In this document: positions 54,368 through 62,924 of the stretch, one piece after another
How positions within the stretch are numbered: the stretch's first letter is position 1
Layout: every line of letters starts with the position of its first letter
Assembly: GCF_001708405.1 (NCBI RefSeq)
Contig: NZ_CP012418.1
Coordinates: 186,001 to 250,000 of the forward strand
Origin: Kangiella sediminilitoris
Lineage (GTDB): Bacteria; Pseudomonadota; Gammaproteobacteria; Enterobacterales; Kangiellaceae
Direction of reading: 5' to 3'
DNA: 64,000 nt
Notes under the pieces: model-generated
The model's input: only the letters and a program-made list of their open reading frames with translations
Databases searched by the model: none
Told to the model about the DNA's origin: nothing
Program-made: the position numbers and the translations under genes

Positions 54368-54927
54368 AGACTGTCTCTAACCTTACGGACGAAATAGCCA
54401 ATGTAAGGCAGGTGCTGGTAAAAGCCTTCTGCACCGTCCCAATAGTCTTGGTGAAGGATGATCTTGCCATCTTCATTAAAACGTAACTGGGTCATGCCGA
54501 TCGAAACTGAGTTGATATCACGACCTTTCGCGGTAAATTTCATAACCATTTTCCAACGAAGGTAGTAATCGGTATCACTTTTACTGACATCCAGTATTTC
54601 CACAGTGGTAGTTTCTACATTTTCTGCAGTTTCTTCCATGTAAGGAATGAGCTCTTCAATATCAGTAAAAGTTTTAAAGGTGTCGTTAAAGTAAAACTCT
54701 TTGGCGTATACATCCCTAATCACTTCTTCTCTGGCATCTTTATGAAAATTTTTGAAAAGATGACCGAAATGTTCTGCTGGATCCTTGTGATCTGAGGTGG
54801 CAGGAATGGTCTTAATAACATCTAGAAAATTATTAACGCGATCGTTATACATACGCTCCTCGGTTGTTGAGCAACTGGCTAGAAACAACGAAAATATGAC
54901 GACTACTGTAATATGTATTGCTTTCAT
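54364..54927 (-). CDS. NTF2-like (SnoaL-type) lipoprotein
   Basis: A 187-aa lipoprotein. The signal peptide ends LFLASC (Cys19). The mature domain has the NTF2/SnoaL cone-like layout: an N-terminal helical pair, REEVIRDVYAKEFYFNDTFKTFTDIEELIPYMEETAENVETTTVEILDVSKSD, YYLRWKMVMKF and IGMTQLRFNEDGKIILHQDYWDGAEGFYQHLP. No catalytic residues are obvious; it may be a lipid- or steroid-like ligand binder. It is 4 bp ahead of the chalcone-isomerase-like gene and divergent from the desaturase operon, across a 125-bp region with repeats. Confidence 0.75.
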   Translation of the reverse strand: MKAIHITVVVIFSLFLASCSTTEERMYNDRVNNFLDVIKTIPATSDHKDPAEHFGHLFKNFHKDAREEVIRDVYAKEFYFNDTFKTFTDIEELIPYMEETAENVETTTVEILDVSKSDTDYYLRWKMVMKFTAKGRDINSVSIGMTQLRFNEDGKIILHQDYWDGAEGFYQHLPYIGYFVRKVRDSL

Positions 54928-54987
54928 ATTGAACCATAATCAGTTTATGATGTTACAAATAATATAAAAGGGACTATGTCAAATATT

Positions 54988-55018
54988 TGTGAAGTCAGCT
55001 TTTCACAGTAAATTCACA
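54988..55018. promoter_or_regulatory. TGTGAA / TTCACA repeats in divergent lipid-operon control region
   Basis: TGTGAA (54988-54993) is inverted as TTCACA (55002-55007) with 8 bp between, and a second TTCACA follows at 55013-55018. The repeats lie between the divergent NTF2-like and desaturase genes. They are not a CRP site (spacing too wide). They could be bound by the OmpR-type regulator at 62921, which is a guess. Confidence 0.4.
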
Positions 55019-55052
55019 ATTCCAGTCTTAGTCTATAGGGAAGGTTCAACAA

Positions 55053-55946
55053 GTGTTAAAACAATTGAAACAGTGGTTTGATAACAGTGCTTTCCAGGGG
55101 ATGTCTGAAGACGTCGTCGACTGGCCTCGAGTAATACCTTACATCCTTTTACACTTATCCTGTCTACTTGTGTTCGTAGTGGGAGTAAGCTGGATTGCTG
55201 TAGTCATTTGTTTGGCAAGCTACTTTATCCGAATGTTTGCTATAACAGCGTTTTACCATCGATATTTTTCCCACAAAAGCTTTAAAACCAGCAGGCTAAT
55301 GCAGGCTGTATTCGGGTTTCTAGGAGCTACAGCCACGCAGCGAGGACCTCTTTGGTGGGCAGCTCATCACCGCCATCACCACAAGCATGCAGATACTGAA
55401 GAAGACGCCCACTCACCGAAGCATGGCTTTCTCAGGAGCCATACACTGTGGTTCTTAACAAAGAAAAACTTTCCTACCAGAGAAGAACGGGTAAAGGATT
55501 TACTGAAGTTTAAGGAACTGAGGTGGTTAGATCGGTTTGATGTATTGCCCCCTGTTATCTATGCAGCGTTGATTTTAGGTCTGGGCGCTATTGTTGAGAG
55601 CGTTTATCCCGAGCTGGGTGCTACTAAATGGCAAATTTTAATTTGGGGTTACTTCATTTCTACCGTTTTATTATCACATGTGACGTTTTTAATTAATTCC
55701 CTGGCGCACAGGTGGGGCTATAGGAGTTATGAAACTGAAGATGATAGTCGTAACAATCCTTTGCTGGCATTACTGACATTAGGAGAAGGGTGGCATAACA
55801 ATCACCACAAATTTCCGGCGTTAGCACGACAAGGCCTCAAATGGTGGGAAATAGACATCAGTTATTACATCCTGTTAAGTATGGAGAAGCTTGGTTTGGT
55901 ATGGGACTTAAAGAAAACAAATAAAAAACTCTCTCAGGAGTCATAG
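55053..55946 (+). CDS. Membrane fatty acid desaturase (delta-9-like)
   Basis: A 297-aa integral membrane di-iron desaturase. Three histidine boxes are intact: HRYFSH (residues 69-74), HHRHH (105-109) and HNNHH (248-252), and hydrophobic pairs flank them. Box 3 in GEGWHNNHHKFP resembles acyl-CoA delta-9 desaturases. The start is GTG 55053 with GGGAAGG upstream. It would introduce a cis double bond in acyl chains, creating substrates for the downstream Cfa-like enzymes. It is the first gene of a packed plus-strand operon; the next starts 2 bp later. Confidence 0.88.
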   Translation: MLKQLKQWFDNSAFQGMSEDVVDWPRVIPYILLHLSCLLVFVVGVSWIAVVICLASYFIRMFAITAFYHRYFSHKSFKTSRLMQAVFGFLGATATQRGPLWWAAHHRHHHKHADTEEDAHSPKHGFLRSHTLWFLTKKNFPTREERVKDLLKFKELRWLDRFDVLPPVIYAALILGLGAIVESVYPELGATKWQILIWGYFISTVLLSHVTFLINSLAHRWGYRSYETEDDSRNNPLLALLTLGEGWHNNHHKFPALARQGLKWWEIDISYYILLSMEKLGLVWDLKKTNKKLSQES

Positions 55947-55948
55947 CA

Positions 55949-57211
55949 TTGAAGGTTGCAGTTATAGGCGCTGGTATCTCTGGGATATCAGCCGCAGAAT
56001 ACTTGAGTGAACACTGTGAAGTAACCCTGTTCGATAAAGAAGACCGAGTGGGCGGCCACGCCGATACCCAGACCATTGAGATAGATGGGGATACTATCAA
56101 TGTTGATACTGGTTTCATTGTATTTAACCCAGAGAATTACCCCCGTTTCTATGAACTAATCAATAAGTACAATGTGAACTATCAAGATAGCGATATGAGC
56201 TTCGCTGTCAGCAACAGACTATCAGGGCTGGAGTATAACGCTACCAGCATAAAACAACTTTTTTGTCAGAAAAAGAATCTGCTTAACCCAAAGTTCTATC
56301 GAATGATTATGGATATTACTCGGTTTTATCGCGAGGCAGGCGAGTTACTCAAGCCGGAATATCCAACACCAGAAATAAGCCTTGGTGATTATCTGGCTCA
56401 AAATCATTACGGTGATTATTTTATTCATGAACATATTATTCCTATGGCTAGTGCCCTCTGGTCTGGTGAAGCAGATTTAATCATGGAGTTTCCAGCAAAA
56501 TATCTTGTTTCTTTTATGAATAATCACAAGATGATGCAGGTCAGTGAACGTCCGGTATGGAAAACCATCACCGGTGGCTCTAAGCAGTATCTAAAAGCTA
56601 TTACCAAGCAGGCTGCTTTCAAAGTAAGGCTAGGAGCCGTAATAAAAACGATAAAACGTAAAGACGATACTGTAACGCTTGTCCTTGATAGCAGTGAAGA
56701 ACGTTTTGATGCAGTTATTTTGGCTTGTCACAGCGATCAGGCACTCAAATTACTGGAGCAGCCGAGCACGTTGGAAGATGAAGTATTGTCGGCCATTCGC
56801 TACCAGAAAAATGAGATTTGTCTGCACTGGGATGAGAGGTGTCTACCAAAAAATAGACAAGCCTGGGCAAGCTGGAATGTGATCAAAGACGGTAAGCATA
56901 CAGATAAGTGTACGGTCAGCTATTACATGAATCTATTACAGTCTTTGCCTACAGAAATACCAGTCATTGTCAGTTTGAATATGAATGAAGATATAGATCC
57001 TTCAAAGGTTTGGAAATATATTGAGTATGACCACCCCGTTTATACACAGGCGACCATTGATGCACAACGTAAAAGAAGTTTGATTCAGGGTCAAAATAAC
57101 ACCTATTTCTGTGGTGCTTACTGGGGATGGGGTTTCCATGAGGATGGGGCTAGAAGTGGACTGGAGGCTGCAAAGGAGCTATTGAGCAGCATTAATCATG
57201 TTACAGAATAG
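55949..57211 (+). CDS. FAD-dependent flavin amine oxidase-like oxidoreductase
   Basis: A 420-aa protein. The N-terminal Rossmann motif VIGAGISGISAAEYL is at residues about 4-18, then VGGHADTQTIEIDG and the FAD-binding end FCGAYWGWGFHEDGARSGLEAAKELL. It belongs to the flavin-containing amine oxidoreductase superfamily with phytoene-desaturase-like proteins. In DUF1365- and Cfa-containing clusters these proteins are thought to oxidise or reduce lipid acyl chains; no amine substrate is implied. It overlaps the next gene by 14 bp. Confidence 0.82.
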   Translation: MKVAVIGAGISGISAAEYLSEHCEVTLFDKEDRVGGHADTQTIEIDGDTINVDTGFIVFNPENYPRFYELINKYNVNYQDSDMSFAVSNRLSGLEYNATSIKQLFCQKKNLLNPKFYRMIMDITRFYREAGELLKPEYPTPEISLGDYLAQNHYGDYFIHEHIIPMASALWSGEADLIMEFPAKYLVSFMNNHKMMQVSERPVWKTITGGSKQYLKAITKQAAFKVRLGAVIKTIKRKDDTVTLVLDSSEERFDAVILACHSDQALKLLEQPSTLEDEVLSAIRYQKNEICLHWDERCLPKNRQAWASWNVIKDGKHTDKCTVSYYMNLLQSLPTEIPVIVSLNMNEDIDPSKVWKYIEYDHPVYTQATIDAQRKRSLIQGQNNTYFCGAYWGWGFHEDGARSGLEAAKELLSSINHVTE

Positions 57212-57992
57212 TTTAGTCGAAGGTTGGATTCGACATAGGCGATATCAGCCAAAGCGTCACGAATTTAATTACGGTATGCATTGGACATTACTGGATCTGG
57301 ATACAGTACAGGAGCAGTTCAAAAATTCGGCATTATGGTCAGTGGAGCGCTTTAATCTAGTGTCTTACCGAGCCGGAGATTTTCATTACGGACTATCAAA
57401 AGAAGCTGCCCCCGCGGTAAAAGAACCAATAGCCAATAAGCTGGCCGTTTATAACAGCATCAAAAAGAAAACTGGAAAAACTTTTTCAGGCAAAGTGTAC
57501 ATGCTGTCCCACCTGAGAAGTTATGGCTATAACTTCAATTCAGCGTGCTTTTATTTTTGTTATGAAGAGGAAACACTGAAGTTTATTATTTGCGAAATAA
57601 CCAATACCCCTTGGGGAGAGCGTCATAGCTATGTCTTAGATTGTGAAAAGAGTAAGCGTGGACACGTAAGGGATCTTTATCAATTTGAATTTGATAAGCA
57701 ATTCCATGTGTCACCGTATATCAGTATGGATATGCTTTACCGTTGGACTTTTAAAATTAATAAAAGTGGGCTAAGAGTTCATATGGTGGTTCTTAATCAG
57801 GCAAAAGCAAAATACTTTGACGCCACCTTCACAGGAAAGTTTGTATCTTTAAACAAGAAAACTATGAACAAATTGGCAACTCGATATGCGCTACAGCCTT
57901 TAAAAATGAGCTTAGCGATTTATTGGCAAGCAATGAAATTATGGCTGAAACGAGTGAAGTTTTACGATCATCCGAAACATAATGAGCAATAG
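57198..57992 (+). CDS. DUF1365-family protein
   Basis: A 264-aa DUF1365 protein. Typical blocks are GWIRHRRYQPKRHEFNYGMHWTLLDLD at the start, VYMLSHLRSYGYNFNSACFYFCYEE, NTPWGERHSYVLDCE, QFHVSPYISMDMLYRWTFKI and the C-terminal PLKMSLAIYWQAMKLWLKRVKFYDHP. The family's function is unknown, but it is nearly always beside a Cfa-like methyltransferase and a flavin amine-oxidase-like gene. A role in handling the modified acyl chain is an inference. It overlaps the upstream gene by 14 bp and precedes cfa by 9 bp. Confidence 0.85.
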   Translation: MLQNSLVEGWIRHRRYQPKRHEFNYGMHWTLLDLDTVQEQFKNSALWSVERFNLVSYRAGDFHYGLSKEAAPAVKEPIANKLAVYNSIKKKTGKTFSGKVYMLSHLRSYGYNFNSACFYFCYEEETLKFIICEITNTPWGERHSYVLDCEKSKRGHVRDLYQFEFDKQFHVSPYISMDMLYRWTFKINKSGLRVHMVVLNQAKAKYFDATFTGKFVSLNKKTMNKLATRYALQPLKMSLAIYWQAMKLWLKRVKFYDHPKHNEQ

Positions 57993-58001
57993 GAGTAAGC
58001 G

Positions 58002-59285
58002 ATGCCTGAAGCATCTCGCGCAAAGAAAATGACATCAGTGGCTGGTAAGACTGGCAAGCCAGAGCTGACCGGCATGCTTAAAACCATTCGAAAGCAGGTT
58101 AAAAGCCATTTAAATAACATTGAAGATGGCTTCCTGACAATAACCGATCCGCTTGAGACTTACGCTTGTGGAGCACAGCAGGCTGATTTATCAGTTAATA
58201 TTTCTATCCGAGACATGGATTTCTACCGTGCGGTAGCGCTAGAAGGTAGCAATGGTGCTGCTCAGGCCTACATTGATGGAAAATGGACGGTCGATGATCT
58301 AACTTCCCTGGTACGAATACTGGTTCGCAACATCGAGGTACTAGATGATATGGAAGGCGGACTGGCCTGGCTGAAAAACAGCATTCTGAAAATTTGGCAT
58401 TACTTCAACAAGAACAGTAAAGAGGGCAGTAAAAATAATATTGCTGCGCATTATGACCTGGGTAATGACTTTTTTAAGTTATTTCTGGATAGCCATATGA
58501 TGTACTCCTCAGCTATCTTCTCTGACAATACTGCTAGCCTGGAAGAAGCTTCAGATCTGAAGCTTAAAACCATATGTGAAAAATTAGCATTGAAGCCAGA
58601 AGACCACCTGATTGAAATAGGGACCGGCTGGGGCGGCATGGCTATTTACGCTGCCAAAAATTATGGCTGTAGCGTGACCACTACAACGATTTCTGAAGAG
58701 CAGTTTCAATATGCTAAGGCTCGTGTCGAGGAAGAAGGACTAACTGATAAGGTCACTGTTATTAAACAAGATTACCGTGATTTAAAAGGTCATTACGATA
58801 AGCTGGTATCGATTGAAATGATTGAGGCGGTTGGTCATCAATATTTAGATACTTATACCCAGCAATGCAGCAGGCTGTTAAAACCTGATGGAATAGCATT
58901 AATTCAGGCTATTACTATTCAGGATGAGCGTTATGAACAAGCATTGAAATCAGTCGACTTTATCAAACGATACATTTTTCCTGGTAGTTTTATTCCATGC
59001 GTATCAGCGGTGGTATCAAGTGCAGCAAAAAATACTGACTTGCGTTTAATCAATTTGGAAGATTTTGGCGAAAGTTATGCTAAAACTTTAAATCATTGGC
59101 GAGAGCGATTCTTACATTCTCTAGATTCAGTTCGAGAGCAGGGTTTTAGTGAAGAGTTTATTCGTATGTGGGATTTTTACCTTTGCTATTGTGAGGGTGG
59201 CTTTATCGAAAAATCGATCAGTGACACTCATATGTTATTCGCCAAGAGTAAGAACATGAGGCAGCAATGGCTCGCATTAAACTAA
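58002..59285 (+). CDS. Cfa-like SAM-dependent lipid methyltransferase 1 (non-canonical active site)
   Basis: A 427-aa cyclopropane-fatty-acid-synthase-family enzyme. The N-terminal lipid-binding part is followed by HYDLGNDFFKLFL, the SAM motif LIEIGTGWGGMAIYAA (about 203-218) and SEEQFQYA. Compared with E. coli Cfa, the bicarbonate-binding residues are changed: Cys139 is Ser170 (MYSSAIF) and His266 is Gln302 (IQAITIQDER), while Glu239 (Glu275), Ile268 (Ile304) and Tyr317 appear kept. The IQAITI-DER form recalls plant and methyl-branched-acid (BfaB-like) enzymes. So cyclopropane, methylene or methyl-branched products are all possible. It overlaps DUF2878 by 19 bp. Confidence 0.85.
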   Translation: MPEASRAKKMTSVAGKTGKPELTGMLKTIRKQVKSHLNNIEDGFLTITDPLETYACGAQQADLSVNISIRDMDFYRAVALEGSNGAAQAYIDGKWTVDDLTSLVRILVRNIEVLDDMEGGLAWLKNSILKIWHYFNKNSKEGSKNNIAAHYDLGNDFFKLFLDSHMMYSSAIFSDNTASLEEASDLKLKTICEKLALKPEDHLIEIGTGWGGMAIYAAKNYGCSVTTTTISEEQFQYAKARVEEEGLTDKVTVIKQDYRDLKGHYDKLVSIEMIEAVGHQYLDTYTQQCSRLLKPDGIALIQAITIQDERYEQALKSVDFIKRYIFPGSFIPCVSAVVSSAAKNTDLRLINLEDFGESYAKTLNHWRERFLHSLDSVREQGFSEEFIRMWDFYLCYCEGGFIEKSISDTHMLFAKSKNMRQQWLALN

Positions 59286-59821
59286 CTAACAATCTGGTTA
59301 ACTTTGTACTGTTTCAGGCAGTTTGGGTGGGCTTTGTTGTTGGTGGATCCCATGACATGATTTGGTGGGGAGTTATTGTGCTGACGGGCATGCTGTTGTG
59401 GCAGCTATGGCCGTCGAGACGAGCTGACAACGATATTAAACTTATTCTTACCAGCATGGCCGCAGGCACTGTTACAGGTACTATCTGGTCCGTGACCGGC
59501 CTGATTGATTTTAAGAGTCACTGGCCAATAGACTATTTATCTCCTTGGTGGATTATTGCACTGTGGGCTTCTTTTGGAGCCGCATTAAATCATTCTCTTT
59601 CCTGGCTACAGAAAACACCTTGGCTAGCAGCTATTTTTGGAGCTATAGGTGGGCCAACTTCATATGCAGCAGCGAATCGGTTGGGAGCTATAGAAATTAA
59701 CAATTTTTGGTTCACACTAGGTTTGATGTCGGTAGTCTGGTTTGTGGCTGTTTTTATTTTGATGAAAGTTGCTTTAGCGGACCCCTCCACAAAAAGCAGG
59801 GGGCTGGCCGATGTCTGGTAG
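59267..59821 (+). CDS. DUF2878 membrane protein
   Basis: A 184-aa protein with about five hydrophobic segments (NFVLFQAVWVGFVVGGSHDMIWWGVIVLTGMLLW, IIALWASFGAALNHSLSWL, IFGAIGGPTSYAAANRLGAI, VWFVAVFILMKVAL). These blocks and the length match DUF2878, a family of unknown function found beside Cfa and DUF1295 genes in Vibrio- and Shewanella-type clusters. The start ATG 59267 lies inside the cfa1 gene with AGG upstream, and it overlaps DUF1295 by 11 bp. Confidence 0.8.
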   Translation: MARIKLTNNLVNFVLFQAVWVGFVVGGSHDMIWWGVIVLTGMLLWQLWPSRRADNDIKLILTSMAAGTVTGTIWSVTGLIDFKSHWPIDYLSPWWIIALWASFGAALNHSLSWLQKTPWLAAIFGAIGGPTSYAAANRLGAIEINNFWFTLGLMSVVWFVAVFILMKVALADPSTKSRGLADVW

Positions 59822-60599
59822 TGAGTTACTATGGCTGATGCTTGGCATCAATATTGTCGCACAGCTCTTAGCATGGATGTGGCAGGTAAAAACAAGGCAT
59901 GCTGATATTGCCGATATAGTATGGTCAGGGATGTTGGCTTTTAACGGTATAGTCTTTTTTATACTGAGTGATGCCAATGCTATCCACCGATATGCCTTGT
60001 TAGTGATTCCCGTTGCCTGGTATCTGAGACTCTTCTTTCACTTAGTGTCCCGTTATGACTTGCAGCATGAGGACGGACGCTATCAGCATTTAAGAAGCCA
60101 CTGGAATGAAAATACACAGGTAAAATTTCTGGGTTTCTTTATTGGACAGGGATTACTGATTAGCTTGTTCAGTATTCCGGCATGGGCGCTATCTTATGAG
60201 AATGCACCTTTTGATACTTTTGATGTTATTGGGATAGCCCTGGTGGCTATTTCATATCTTGGGGTGTGGCTATCAGATAAACAACTAGCGGAGTTTAAAA
60301 AAAATAAAGCGGAAAGTGAGACAGTTTGTCGCAAGGGTCTATGGCGATATTCGCGACACCCAAATTACTTTTTTGAATGGCTGCATTGGTTTGCATATCC
60401 ATTGTTTGCCTTGAATAGTGACTGGGTATGGTTACTTTGGATTTACCCGTTCTTAATGCTGTGGTTTTTAATCAAGCTCACAGGTATTCCATTTAATGAA
60501 CAACAAAATTTACGCAGCAAAGGTGAAGACTATCGTCAATACCAAAAAGAGACGAGTATGTTTTTTCCAATGCCAGTTAAGAACTCTGATAAGGAGTAA
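59811..60599 (+). CDS. DUF1295 (steroid 5-alpha-reductase-like) membrane protein
   Basis: A 262-aa membrane protein with about six helices. The DUF1295 core is SRYDLQHEDGRYQHLRSHW, then LGVWLSDKQLAEFKKNK and the C-terminal cofactor-binding signature CRKGLWRYSRHPNYFFEWLHWF with GEDYRQYQKETSMFFP. The family is related to steroid 5-alpha reductase and isoprenylcysteine methyltransferase; the H-P-N-Y motif suggests an NADPH-dependent reductase. In this cluster it could reduce an unsaturated intermediate, for example a methylene group made by a Cfa-like enzyme; that is inference. Confidence 0.83.
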   Translation: MSGSELLWLMLGINIVAQLLAWMWQVKTRHADIADIVWSGMLAFNGIVFFILSDANAIHRYALLVIPVAWYLRLFFHLVSRYDLQHEDGRYQHLRSHWNENTQVKFLGFFIGQGLLISLFSIPAWALSYENAPFDTFDVIGIALVAISYLGVWLSDKQLAEFKKNKAESETVCRKGLWRYSRHPNYFFEWLHWFAYPLFALNSDWVWLLWIYPFLMLWFLIKLTGIPFNEQQNLRSKGEDYRQYQKETSMFFPMPVKNSDKE

Positions 60600-60602
60600 G
60601 AA

Positions 60603-61637
60603 GTGATAAAAACGTTAATAAAAATGATGGAATCAGGGAAGCTTCCGGATTCAATAATAAGAGCGGGAATCAGAAAGCTGTGCGAACAGCGGTTAGATGA
60701 AGAGCATGTTAACGATATTGAAAAACAAAGTGAGCAATATCAAAGATTCTTAACTGAGTTACGGAAAAGCCAACTGGCGATCAAAACGGATAAAGCCAAT
60801 GAGCAACATTATGAGGTGCCCGCTGAGTTTTATCTGAAAGCTCTTGGTAAGCACCTGAAATACAGTGGTTGCTTATGGACGGAACAGACAAAAAATCTGG
60901 ATGAAGCCGAAGCTGAAATGCTGGAGCTTTACACTCAGCGCGGAGAGTTTGAAGACGGTCAGGAGATTTTAGAACTTGGATGTGGATGGGGTTCTCTGAC
61001 ATTATATTTGGCCGCAAAGTATCCGGAAAGTAAAATCACGACGCTCTCGAACTCTAACTCCCAGAGAGAGTACATTGAGGCTACTGCGAAAGAACGAGGT
61101 TTAAATAACATTACCGTTATTACTGTCGATATCAATGATTTTGACACAGAAGAGCGGTTTGATCGGATTGTTTCGATAGAAATGTTCGAACACATCAGAA
61201 ACTATCAGCACCTCTTTGATAATGTATCAAAATGGCTGAAAGACTCTGGGAAGGTGTTTATACATATATTCTGTCATCGTTATTTAATGTACCCGTTCGA
61301 AGAGGAAGGGGACGATAACTGGATGGGTAAGTACTTTTTCAGTGGGGGCCAAATGCCGGCTGCTGATACGTTTTTGAATTTTCAGCAAAGCTTGTGTCTT
61401 GATGAACGGTGGCTTTTGAGTGGTCAGCACTACGAAAAAACCTCAAATGCATGGCTTGAAAATATGGATAAACACACCGCTGAGATAATCACGTTATTTA
61501 AAACAGTGTACGGTGAAAGTGAGGCAAAAATTTGGTTGCAGAGATGGCGTATTTTCTTTATGGCGTGCGCTGAGTTATTTGGTTATCGTAATGGTAATGA
61601 GTGGTTGATCGCACATTATCGATTTGTAAAAAAATAG
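60603..61637 (+). CDS. Cfa-like SAM-dependent methyltransferase 2
   Basis: A 344-aa second member of the Cfa/mycolic-acid/coclaurine-N-methyltransferase superfamily. It has HYEVPAEFYLKALG, ILELGCGWGSLTLYLA (SAM motif, residues 122-137), SNSNSQREYIE and SIEMFEHI. Unlike enzyme 1 it keeps Cys90 (YSGCLW), Glu196 and His221 (FIHIFCH) at the positions of E. coli Cfa Cys139, Glu239 and His266. It lacks the usual N-terminal lipid-binding domain and resembles short coclaurine-N-methyltransferase-like proteins, so an amine or other substrate is also possible. It starts 3 bp after DUF1295. Confidence 0.83.
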   Translation: MIKTLIKMMESGKLPDSIIRAGIRKLCEQRLDEEHVNDIEKQSEQYQRFLTELRKSQLAIKTDKANEQHYEVPAEFYLKALGKHLKYSGCLWTEQTKNLDEAEAEMLELYTQRGEFEDGQEILELGCGWGSLTLYLAAKYPESKITTLSNSNSQREYIEATAKERGLNNITVITVDINDFDTEERFDRIVSIEMFEHIRNYQHLFDNVSKWLKDSGKVFIHIFCHRYLMYPFEEEGDDNWMGKYFFSGGQMPAADTFLNFQQSLCLDERWLLSGQHYEKTSNAWLENMDKHTAEIITLFKTVYGESEAKIWLQRWRIFFMACAELFGYRNGNEWLIAHYRFVKK

Positions 61638-61646
61638 TAGGCCATT

Positions 61647-62924
61647 ATGGGAAAAAAGCAACGAGGTATACATCATAAACTGATTAGAGCTATGGCGATT
61701 CAGCTGGTTCTGATTAGCGGAGTTACTTTGTTGAGTGTATATGGAGCAGGTAAGGTTGTTGAAAAGGTGCTGATAAAAGAAGCGCTGGACGGTGAAGCTG
61801 AGTTTTACTGGAGTCACTACAAGGAAAATCCAGATTTTAATTTGCCCAGCACACTGAATTTAACAGGATATATGGAGAGTGCTGACAACCCTGACTCAGT
61901 CCCAGAAGATATCGCCCGGTTACCGATAGGGTATCAGCGGCTTGAAACCAGAGAAAAGAGACCGCTGGTTCATGTATCCGAAAAATATGGCAAAAGATTA
62001 TATCTTGTATTTGAAGAAGGGCAGGTTGCTAGATTAGCCCTCTTTTTTGGTATAACACCGTTGGCTTTAGTTTTAATGATCATTTATTTGCCAGCATGGA
62101 TAAGCTACCTGATGGCAAAAAGAGCTGTGTCTCCAGTAATTAAGTTATCGCGTAAAATGGAAACGGTCGATGGTGATCATGGTTTTGAAATAGACTTTTC
62201 TGATATTGAAGAAAACGCGGACGCAGAAGTAAAAGTATTGTTGGACGCATTCAGGCAATATGCTCATAAAGTCTCAGAGTACATTGAAAGAGAGAAAAAC
62301 TTTACTCGCTACGCCAGTCATGAACTGAGAACACCTCTTGCCGTCTTAAAGGGATCTTTAGCTGTATTAGACCGTCAATCATTAGAGTCCAGGCAGCAGG
62401 CTGTGGTAGATAGAATGCGGCCTATGATTAAAGAAATGGAAGATTTGCTGGAAGCACTGTTGCTACTTTCACGGGAGCAGAAGCCTGAGGTATCAAAGGA
62501 ACCCATTGTTTTGAATGAATTGGTTAGCCAGCAGGTAAGACAAATTCAAAAACTCAATGCACACAAACAGATTACGGTATTGACTGACTATAAGAATAGT
62601 ATTGAGCGAGTATTACCCGAACGTTTATTCTGTATTTGCATTAATAATATTATCAGTAATGCCTTTAACTATACTGAAAACGGTACTATTAAAATTACCA
62701 TAGAGGACAGTTCTATCATCATCGAAGACACTGGCTGTGGCATACCTTCCACAGCACTGAAGCGGATCTATGAGCCTTTTTATAGAGTCAATCGCGACAG
62801 CAGTAAAGTGAAGGGTTTCGGTCTGGGGCTTTCGATTGTCTACCGAATTTGTGAGCAGATGGACTGGAAGCTGACAATCGAAAGTGTGCCGGAGGAAGGT
62901 ACTAAGGTTAGTTTGGTGCTTTAG
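61647..62924 (+). CDS. Sensor histidine kinase
   Basis: A 425-aa HK. Two transmembrane segments (about 15-38 and 131-155) flank a short periplasmic sensor domain of roughly 90 residues with a YWSHYKENPDFNLPSTLNLTGY segment. The HAMP-like region precedes the HisKA box RYASHELRTPLAVLKGSL with phospho-acceptor His225. The HATPase domain has NNIISNAFNYTENGT, IEDTGCGIP and GFGLGLSIVYRI. The sensor part is of an unfamiliar small type. It begins 9 bp after Cfa-like gene 2 and is probably transcribed with the lipid operon. Confidence 0.9.
   Translation: MGKKQRGIHHKLIRAMAIQLVLISGVTLLSVYGAGKVVEKVLIKEALDGEAEFYWSHYKENPDFNLPSTLNLTGYMESADNPDSVPEDIARLPIGYQRLETREKRPLVHVSEKYGKRLYLVFEEGQVARLALFFGITPLALVLMIIYLPAWISYLMAKRAVSPVIKLSRKMETVDGDHGFEIDFSDIEENADAEVKVLLDAFRQYAHKVSEYIEREKNFTRYASHELRTPLAVLKGSLAVLDRQSLESRQQAVVDRMRPMIKEMEDLLEALLLLSREQKPEVSKEPIVLNELVSQQVRQIQKLNAHKQITVLTDYKNSIERVLPERLFCICINNIISNAFNYTENGTIKITIEDSSIIIEDTGCGIPSTALKRIYEPFYRVNRDSSKVKGFGLGLSIVYRICEQMDWKLTIESVPEEGTKVSLVL

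Noticed and set aside
54988-55007. CRP-site-like TGTGA ... TCACA
   Set aside because: The spacer is 10 bp where CRP requires 6 bp; kept only as an unassigned repeat.
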